Shown: in pieces, positions 22,316-27,562 of the stretch
Position numbering within the stretch: the stretch's first letter is position 1
Layout: every line of letters begins with the position of its first letter
Assembly: GCA_900541715.1 (NCBI GenBank)
Contig: UQLI01000028.1
Location: forward strand, 1 to 27,562
From: an uncultured Collinsella sp.
GTDB taxonomy: Bacteria > Actinomycetota > Coriobacteriia > Coriobacteriales > Coriobacteriaceae
Direction: 5' to 3'
DNA length: 27,562 nt
Program-made: the position numbers and the translations under genes
The notes under the pieces: model-generated
Told to the model about the DNA's origin: nothing
Databases searched by the model: none
Seen by the model: only the letters and a program-made list of their open reading frames with translations

Positions 22316-23365
22316 CTAGTACACCATACCCATGGCGTCCTGAACCTCTGCCAGGGTCTGCTCGGCGATCTCGTTGGCGCGACGGTTGCCCTCGTGCAGC
22401 ACGTCCTTCACGTAATCCAGATCGTTCTCGTAGCGCTGGCGACGCTCGCGGATCGGTGCGAAGTACTCGTTGACGGCCTCGGTCACGTACTTCTTGAGCT
22501 GGCCGGAGCCGCCCATACCGATCTCCTCGGCAATTTCGACCTCGGAGCGACCGGTGCAGATGGCGGCCGTCGAAAGCAGGCCAGACACGCCGGGGCGGTT
22601 CTCGGGATCGAACGTGATCATGCGCTCGGAGTCGGTCTGGCTCTTCTTGATGCGCTTTGCCGTCTCCTCAGCGGTCATCGAGATGTTGATGGCGTTGCCG
22701 TAGCTCTTGCTCATCTTGCGACCGTCAAGGCCGGGCAGTAGCGGGGTCTCGGACAGCAGTGCCTCGACCTCGGGAAATACCTTGCCGTAGCGGTTGTTAA
22801 AGCGGCGTGCGATGGTGCGGGTTAGCTCGATGTGCGGCAGCTGGTCACGACCGACGGGCACCACGTTGCCCTTGCAGAACAGAATGTCGCAGGCCTGATG
22901 TACCGGGTAGGTGAGCAGAAGGCCGGTGAGCTCGTGGCCCGAGGCCTCCATCTCGGCCTTTACCGTGGGGTTGCGCGCCAGCTCGGCCTCGGACACCAGC
23001 GACAGGAACGGCAGCATGAGCTGGTTGGCGGCGGGCACGGCGGAGTGCGCGTAGATCATGGTCTTGTCGGGGTCAATGCCGCAGGCAAGGTAGTCCATGA
23101 CCATGTTGTACACGTTGTCCTGGATGTGCTCGGTCGTGTCGCGGTCAGTGATGACCTGGTAGTCGGCGATGAGCACGTTGGTCTTGGCGCCCATGTTCTG
23201 CAGCTCAACACGGCCCTTGAGGGTACCGAAGTAGTGGCCCAGGTGCAGACGGCCGGTGGGGCGGTCGCCGGTGAGCATGGTGAACTTCTCGGGCGTCTTG
23301 GCCAGGCCCTCGCGAATGGCGTTGCTCTTTTGCAGCGCGACTTCGTAGCTGTTCTCGTTTGGCAT
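22316..23365 (-). CDS. trpS: Tryptophanyl-tRNA synthetase
   Basis: This class I aminoacyl-tRNA synthetase charges tRNA-Trp with tryptophan. The 349-residue protein has the HIGH motif as HLGH (41-44), preceded by TGDRPTGRL, and the KMSKS motif at 217-221, with the family phrase VGRDQLPHIELTR near residue 171. Its length is typical of bacterial TrpS. ATG 23365 follows AGGAG; the frame continues to 23470 but without a ribosome site. It follows the WecA-like gene on the same strand after 170 bases with no clear gene; minus-strand TATCAT (23402-23397) is a possible -10 box. Confidence 0.95.
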   Translation of the reverse strand: MPNENSYEVALQKSNAIREGLAKTPEKFTMLTGDRPTGRLHLGHYFGTLKGRVELQNMGAKTNVLIADYQVITDRDTTEHIQDNVYNMVMDYLACGIDPDKTMIYAHSAVPAANQLMLPFLSLVSEAELARNPTVKAEMEASGHELTGLLLTYPVHQACDILFCKGNVVPVGRDQLPHIELTRTIARRFNNRYGKVFPEVEALLSETPLLPGLDGRKMSKSYGNAINISMTAEETAKRIKKSQTDSERMITFDPENRPGVSGLLSTAAICTGRSEVEIAEEIGMGGSGQLKKYVTEAVNEYFAPIRERRQRYENDLDYVKDVLHEGNRRANEIAEQTLAEVQDAMGMVY

Positions 23366-23535
23366 GATTGCTCCTAACGTATGTTCATGGGTCAAGATGA
23401 TAACGCGTTTATTGGAGGGGCGGTGCGTAAGTAGGCGAGGGGCGGGAGAGGGACGCGCGTGGTGCGGCATGTGCGATGGGTGTGGCGCGGCCGTGCTTGG
23501 CTAACGGTGCCTTGGCACATCCTCGGCAGCTTGCC

Positions 23536-24735
23536 CTAGAGCTTGTGGTGGCGCTCTTCTTTGCGCTCCTCGGCTGCCCGCTCCTCCTGCTTAAAGGCGG
23601 GGTCGTCGGGGGTGACGAGCTCGTCCTCGTGCGTACGCTTGTTGTAATGGTGGCGCAGCACGGGCTCAAACAGATGTAGATGCTTGGCAAAGGCCGCCGA
23701 GCCAATGGCGAGCACGGTAAAGATGAGCACACGCATGGGCACCTCGACCTGGTTAATCGCGGCGGCGCCGGCCGAAAGCATGATGCACCAGGCATAGATG
23801 AGCAGCACGGCCTGTTTTTGGTTGTAGCCTTCTTGGATTAGGCGGTGGTGGATGTGGCCCTTGTCGGCCTGCCCGATGCTAATGTGGGCGCGCCTGCGGC
23901 GCACGATGGCGCTAAACGTGTCGATGATGGGCACGCCGGCAACGATGAGCGGGATGATAAGCGAGGTGAGCGCGGCGGTGCGGCTCACGTTGAGCAGCGA
24001 GATGGAGCCCAGTGCAAAGCCCAGAAGCAGCGACCCCGAGTCGCCCAAGAAGATGCTTGCGGGGTTGAAGTTGTAGCGCAAAAAGGCCAGACAGGCGCCA
24101 AAGAGCGCAATGGAGAGCGCGGCGGCGTCGATGCGGCCCGAAAGAACGGCCATCGAAAACATGGTGAACGAGGCGATGCCGCAGATGCCCGTGGCCAAGC
24201 CGTCGAGGCCGTCGATGAGGTTAATGATGTTGGTGAATGCCACCAGATAGATTACGGTGATGGGGTAGGCGAGCCATCCGAGTATGATCTCGCCGGGGGC
24301 AAACGGGTTGACGATGACGCCGATTTTTAGGCCGCCGATACAGGCGATGAGCGCGGCGAGGACCTGTCCGGCCAGCTTTTGCTTGGGCTTGAGCTGGAAG
24401 ACGTCGTCGATAGCGCCGGTCGCAAAGATGACAGTAAAGGAGAGCGCCAGCATGGGATAGCTAATGTGAAGGCGCGGGTGCGGCACCAGGACGGGTGGCC
24501 AGCCTAGGTGCCAGGTGCCTAGGATTTGCACAATGCAGGCAACGACCAGGCCCAAAAACACCGCCGTTCCGCCCAAACGCGGGATGGGCTTGGTGTTGAT
24601 GCGGCGCTTAGAAGGATAGTCGACGGCATCGAGTTTAATTGCCAAGCGCTTGACCAGGGGCACCGCGAGGAAGGTCGTGATAAAAGCCGCCGCTGCCACG
24701 CATAGGTACGGTATGTAGCTCGGGGATGAAGCCAT
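23536..24735 (-). CDS. WecA/TagO-like undecaprenyl-phosphate sugar-1-phosphate transferase
   Basis: This polytopic enzyme of about 399 residues, with 10-11 hydrophobic segments, starts glycan synthesis by moving a sugar phosphate from a UDP-sugar to undecaprenyl phosphate. It has the family motifs GAIDDVFQLKPKQKL (DD motif), NIINLIDGLDGLA (NxxDGxDGLA), FLGDSGS and the cytoplasmic GHIHHRLIQEG, which points to the WecA/TagO group, not MraY. A charged tail (EERAAEERKEERHHKL) ends it. The start is uncertain: ATG 24735 and TTG 24753 both lack a ribosome site. It could begin a cell-wall polymer pathway that the flippase serves (inference). Confidence 0.88.
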   Translation of the reverse strand: MASSPSYIPYLCVAAAAFITTFLAVPLVKRLAIKLDAVDYPSKRRINTKPIPRLGGTAVFLGLVVACIVQILGTWHLGWPPVLVPHPRLHISYPMLALSFTVIFATGAIDDVFQLKPKQKLAGQVLAALIACIGGLKIGVIVNPFAPGEIILGWLAYPITVIYLVAFTNIINLIDGLDGLATGICGIASFTMFSMAVLSGRIDAAALSIALFGACLAFLRYNFNPASIFLGDSGSLLLGFALGSISLLNVSRTAALTSLIIPLIVAGVPIIDTFSAIVRRRRAHISIGQADKGHIHHRLIQEGYNQKQAVLLIYAWCIMLSAGAAAINQVEVPMRVLIFTVLAIGSAAFAKHLHLFEPVLRHHYNKRTHEDELVTPDDPAFKQEERAAEERKEERHHKL

Positions 24736-24940
24736 GAATCTAAAAACCGCCAAGCGTCGAAGGAAAAGGTCAGAAGAACGCCATGCGCAAAGGGCATAGC
24801 CGAACCATAATACTCGACCAAGGGGGGTGCATGTAATTGCACGCAGCGATAATCACGCGCTTACCAGATATTGGGATGTTGTCGATGGCTTGTCGGGATG
24901 CCGGCGGGGATCCATATGGACTGTATGGTGATTTTTGGCA

Positions 24941-25110
24941 AAAGAAAACCACCCCCCACGTTACGAAAATGAACCCACCTAAAACAGGTGGGTGCCCTCA
25001 TCGACTGTTCCAGCGTCCTTAACAACGAAGGATACCTGTACTAGGTACGACTGTGTGGGCTCCCTAAATAAACGCGACGGTTCACCCAGTTGCTCCGCGG
25101 GGGGCGGAAT
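24941..25110 (-). ncRNA. ssrS: 6S RNA, probable
   Basis: The minus-strand segment has the shape of 6S RNA, the roughly 160-200 base RNA that mimics an open promoter and binds RNA polymerase holoenzyme. Its ends pair over 12 positions: CCGCCCCCCGCG (25107-25096) with CGTGGGGGGTGG (24960-24949), allowing G-U pairs. Near the 3' side is the stem CCCACCTGTTTTAGGTGGG then TTCA, which resembles the bubble-side hairpin of known 6S RNAs; the apical part folds into TCCTT...AAGGA. A -10 box TATGAT (25122-25117) places the start at about 25110, and TTTTCTTTT (24948-24940) ends it. The match is to remembered features only. Confidence 0.65.
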
Positions 25111-25260
25111 ACCTACATCATAAAGCGGCACTTTGTCGATTCCAGTCTTGACATTACAAAAATCGTGTCGGACGATTACGGCGCCTTGGGGCTTGAGCCG
25201 TCTACGCGGCCTGGCCCTTTATGTTTGAGCTGCTGAATTGTTGTTTTGGAGCATGTTTTT

Positions 25261-26199
25261 ATGCCGACGTCGTTGACCGAACTTTTTTCGCCCGCCTGCC
25301 ATTTGTGTCCCCGCCGTTGCGGTGCGGCGCGCGATGAGGGCGCGCGCGGCGTATGCGGTGCTAACGACACGCTCAAGGTGGCCCGCGCGGCGCTTCATAT
25401 GTGGGAGGAGCCGCCTATCTCGGGCGAGGCCGGTTCGGGCACGATCTTCTTTAGCGGCTGCTCGCTTAAATGTATCTACTGCCAGAACCACGAGATCTCG
25501 ACCGGCAATTTTGGCCTTGAGATTTCGCCTGAGCGCCTGGTCGAGATTATGCTGGAACTGCAGGACCAGGGTGCCAACAACATCAATTTGGTGACGGCGA
25601 CGCACTATGCGCACCTGTTGCCTGCCGCGATTGCCGCGGCACGGGCGCGCGGGCTGGACATCCCGATCGTCTACAACACGAGTGGCTATGAGCGGGCGAG
25701 TGCCGTGGCTGCGCTCGGCGATCTGGTCGACGTGTGGCTTACCGACTTTAAATATGCCGATGCCGGGCTTGCGCAGTCGCTTTCTCATATTAAGGACTAC
25801 CCACGTGTGGCCGTGTCGGGCCTGGCTCAGATGGCGCGCGAGATCGAGCGCCGCGGGGGAGAGCTGGTGGACGAGGACGGGCTCATGAAGCGCGGCATGA
25901 TTGTGCGCCATCTGGTGCTGCCGGGTCATGCGGACGATTCGTGCCGCGTGCTGGACCTGGTGTGGCAGACGGTGGGTGACGTGCCGATTTCGGTCATGAA
26001 CCAGTACACCCCCAATGCGCTCATGCGCGAGCAAGGCGGCGAGTTGGCACGCGCCGTGACGCGCGAGGAGTACGAGCAGGTGCTCGATCATGCCGACGAC
26101 CTGGGCTTTACGACGATGTTCTGGCAAGAAGGTGGAGCGGTAGACGAGAGCTTTACCCCGGCGTTCGACACCACCGGTGTTCTTACTAGTGCAAAGTAG
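25261..26199 (+). CDS. PflX-like radical SAM protein (COG1313)
   Basis: This 312-residue protein has the radical SAM cluster motif C67-x3-C71-x2-C74 (GCSLKCIYCQN). An N-terminal four-cysteine motif precedes it (C13, C16, C20, C32; CHLCPRRCG...GVCG), which may bind a metal or a further Fe-S cluster. Other family phrases are VTATHYAHLLP and a C-terminal LGFTTMFWQ. It resembles pyruvate formate-lyase activases (PflX), but the partner protein is not known for this group. ATG 25261 follows GGAG at nine bases; TTG 25246 is unlikely. It is followed after 10 bases by a type B hairpin. The 150 bases before it hold the 6S promoter on the other strand. Confidence 0.85.
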   Translation: MPTSLTELFSPACHLCPRRCGAARDEGARGVCGANDTLKVARAALHMWEEPPISGEAGSGTIFFSGCSLKCIYCQNHEISTGNFGLEISPERLVEIMLELQDQGANNINLVTATHYAHLLPAAIAAARARGLDIPIVYNTSGYERASAVAALGDLVDVWLTDFKYADAGLAQSLSHIKDYPRVAVSGLAQMAREIERRGGELVDEDGLMKRGMIVRHLVLPGHADDSCRVLDLVWQTVGDVPISVMNQYTPNALMREQGGELARAVTREEYEQVLDHADDLGFTTMFWQEGGAVDESFTPAFDTTGVLTSAK

Positions 26200-26208
26200 T
26201 GCATTTGC

Positions 26209-26243
26209 CGATGATTTTTCTGGGACGGGGATAAAAATCATCG
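26209..26243 (+). repeat. GGGAC-core hairpin, type B, copy 2
   Basis: CGATGATTTTT (26209-26219) pairs perfectly with AAAAATCATCG (26233-26243) around CTGGGACGGGGAT. It lies 10 bases behind the radical SAM stop codon. The loop matches that of the copy at 13464-13494. Confidence 0.85.
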
Positions 26244-26344
26244 AGAGGATCGCCTGCTCGAAAAGTTGTCAAAATAGCCGCGGGTTGATTTCCGATCTCA
26301 GCCGAACACATTAGGCGGACAGGCCGTTCCCGCAGCTAGCCGAA

Positions 26345-26384
26345 CGCCCCCGAGGCCCCATCCGGGCCCCGGGGGCGCCGTTTT
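26345..26384 (+). terminator. GC-rich terminator before the IS21 remnant
   Basis: CGCCCCCG (26345-26352) pairs with CGGGGGCG (26370-26377), with an inner GGCCC/GGGCC stem (26354-26358 with 26363-26367). CCGTTTTCCC follows. It should stop transcription from the radical SAM side, but its origin could also be the mobile DNA. The stretch from 26244 to 26545 otherwise has no gene I can support. Confidence 0.7.
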
Positions 26385-26545
26385 CCCAGTTGAAGGAACG
26401 GTGGAGATGTGTTTCGATGGGTCCGGTGGCCATGCTCCGCCCGCCGCCCGGCACCTCTTCCCAGACTCAACCGTACGGTCGGTCCGTCTATTCCGTTTTC
26501 GCCCTTAGGCTAGGCCAGCGGGGCATCGCCCCTCTCTGCGCGCGC

Positions 26546-26623
26546 CCTCTCGGCGGGGCCGGCGGGGCCGACCTGTCGGTCTACGACGGGTTCCTGAAGG
26601 GGGCGGTCGCCGATGGCAGCTAG
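26546..26623 (+). pseudogene. istA: 3' remnant of IS21-like transposase istA
   Basis: The frame ends in GADLSVYDGFLKGAVADGS, similar to the final residues of IS21-family IstA proteins. Its stop TAG (26621-26623) overlaps the istB start ATG (26613) by 11 bases, the arrangement usual for istA/istB. Upstream the frame continues to about 26390 but is not IstA-like, so the catalytic DDE domain has been lost. The remnant boundary is approximate. Confidence 0.6.
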
Positions 26624-27356
26624 CGAGGAGCTGGCCCGCAGGGTCGTGGAGGCCGGGCGGTCGTGCTCGCTCACCACCGCCGTCCTGGAGGAGTGGTCGA
26701 GGCTCGGCACCCCGAAGCAGGTGGAGTACCTGGCGGGCTACCTCGAGGCGGAGAGGTCCAGCCGCGAGGCCTCGAAGCGCGCGACGCTGCTCAGGCGCTG
26801 CGCGCTGCCGGCGCCCAAGACCTTCGACGGCTACGACTGGTCGGCCGTGTCGTGGCCGGAGGGCATGGGGCGCGAGTCGCTGCTCGCGCTCGACTTCGTC
26901 GAGCGCAGGGAGAACCTCGTGCTCATGGGCGACGTCGGCACCGGCAAGACGCACATGGCGTCGGCCCTCTGCGCGTTGGCGTGCGAGAGGAGGCTCGAGG
27001 CGCGCTTCTTCACGGCGTCCTCGCTCGTGATGCGCCTGAGGCGCGCCCGCGACGACGGGAGGCTCGACCGGGAGGCCGCGCTCATCGGCAAGGCCCGCCT
27101 GCTCGTCATCGACGAGCTCGGGTTTCTCCCGCTCGACGCGGACGGGGCGAGGCTGCTCTTCCAGGTCTTCGCCGACGCATACGAGAGGCAGTCGGTGGTA
27201 ATCACCACGAACCTGGAGTTCAGCAGGTGGGGGTCGGTGTTCGGGGACGACCAGATGGCCGCCGCCGTGATCGGCTGCATCGTCCACCACGGGAGGCTCG
27301 TCCAGTTCCGCGGCGAGTCCTACCGCGTCCGCCATGCCCTCATGCAGGAGGGCTAG
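26613..27356 (+). CDS. istB: IstB-like ATP-binding transposition protein
   Basis: This 247-residue AAA+ ATPase of the IS21 family has Walker A GDVGTGKTH (about residues 109-117), Walker B LLVIDELGFLPLD (about 165-177) and the sensor region VVITTNLEFSRW. In IS21 it helps the IstA transposase choose targets and is needed for efficient transposition. Its codon use differs from the neighbours (frequent AGG arginine, higher GC), supporting transfer. Start ATG overlaps the istA remnant. With the transposase missing it cannot move by itself. Confidence 0.9.
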   Translation: MAASEELARRVVEAGRSCSLTTAVLEEWSRLGTPKQVEYLAGYLEAERSSREASKRATLLRRCALPAPKTFDGYDWSAVSWPEGMGRESLLALDFVERRENLVLMGDVGTGKTHMASALCALACERRLEARFFTASSLVMRLRRARDDGRLDREAALIGKARLLVIDELGFLPLDADGARLLFQVFADAYERQSVVITTNLEFSRWGSVFGDDQMAAAVIGCIVHHGRLVQFRGESYRVRHALMQEG

Positions 27357-27358
27357 CC

Positions 27359-27441
27359 GCTCAAAAAGCGTGCGCGCTTCCGATGCTGCGACTGCTCAAT
27401 TTCCGATGCTCTTTTTGCTCAAATCCTCTTGACGAAACACA
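27359..27441. mobile_element. Right end of the IS21-like element with transposase-site repeats
   Basis: TTCCGATGCT occurs at 27378-27387 and again at 27401-27410, a 23-base period. GCTCAA occurs at 27359, 27394 and 27417. IS21 elements have such repeated transposase sites at their ends. The element appears to stop at the CACA near 27438-27441 (minus strand TGTGTTTCG), where the interrupted gene begins. No matching left end is visible. Confidence 0.7.
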
Positions 27442-27561
27442 GAATACGTGCGGGCGGCGCTTGCAGCCGATCGCACGGTACCGGCCGCACCCGTTGCAGC
27501 AGCGCGGCCACGCCGCCAGGCGCGGGCAGGCCGCCGACAGGTCGGCCGAGCCGTCGACGCG
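27442..27561 (-). pseudogene. IS30-like transposase fragment broken by the IS21-like end
   Basis: On the minus strand a frame enters from the right edge with the cysteine pattern CPRLAAWPRCCNGC and a further C, followed by KRRPHVF. This is like the small cysteine motif near the N-terminal third of IS30-family transposases. Directly behind it the frame runs into the IS21 right end and stops near 27359. The rest of the gene is not in the window, so the left part was probably lost together with the IS21 left end. Confidence 0.55.
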
Positions 27562-27562
27562 C

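Noticed and set aside
24754..24940. Possible gene or regulatory RNA between the WecA-like gene and 6S RNA
   Set aside because: Only a small GTGCA-N6-TGCAC repeat (24827-24842) and a weak minus-strand TATTAT (24812-24807) are visible; neither supports a separate feature.
26505..27335. 276-residue minus-strand frame opposite istB
   Set aside because: IstB Walker motifs are on the plus strand; the minus text is a GC-driven shadow.
26568..27544. 14-bp inverted repeat GGCCGACCTGTCGG at 26568 and 27531
   Set aside because: The sequence is itself nearly palindromic and lies within coding text at both places (istA tail, IS30-like fragment), so it is probably chance and not an element end.
1..27562. 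CRISPR arrays, rRNA or tRNA genes
   Set aside because: No regular spacer array, rRNA segment or tRNA-like cloverleaf was found by eye; the only regular short repeats are the hairpins and IS-end repeats listed.

Overview
The window reads as chromosomal DNA of a high-GC anaerobic gut actinobacterium, most likely Coriobacteriia of the Collinsella type. This is inferred from the gene set (ATP-type PEP carboxykinase, LctP lactate permease, PflX-like radical SAM protein, the serC-serA-DUF1015 neighbourhood), strong AGGAG ribosome binding sites and a GC bias in third codon positions. No database search was possible. Most of the window is ordinary core metabolism. Accessory DNA is confined to the last ~1.2 kb.

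Layout: (1) 0.2-3.7 kb: a DEDDh exonuclease, a ten-TM metal exporter with a His-rich loop, and a YaiI/HdeD-like pair. (2) 3.9-5.9 kb: a nitroreductase under a possible DtxR/IdeR iron box, then two tandem histidine phosphatases. (3) 6-10.5 kb, minus strand: the serine pathway cluster serC, serA, an M20 peptidase and a short DUF1015 protein. (4) 10.7-15.3 kb: a K+/H+ antiporter, a PPP-type phosphatase and a polysaccharide flippase. (5) 15.4-19 kb: lactate permease and pckA, separated by a cluster of hairpins. (6) 19-22 kb: a B3/B4 tRNA-editing-like protein behind a leader with an intrinsic terminator, a MarR regulator, DegV, and a single-domain alkyltransferase. (7) 22.3-25.1 kb, minus strand: trpS, a WecA/TagO-like glycan initiator, and a probable 6S RNA gene. 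(8) 25.2-27.5 kb: a PflX-like radical SAM protein, then a 5'-deleted IS21-like element (istB intact, only the tail of istA) whose right end abuts a broken IS30-like transposase.

The most interesting signal is non-coding. Short hairpins with a GGGAC core but several different outer stems recur directly behind stop codons: five near-identical copies of one type, two of a second, and one each of three others, in either orientation. They look like a REP-type repeat used as 3' ends. Other non-coding candidates are the 6S RNA, the B3/B4 leader, a 123-bp element with perfect 18-bp inverted ends, a repeated AGCTAATTT motif behind three stop codons, a 16-bp palindrome in front of pckA, and the iron-box-like site.
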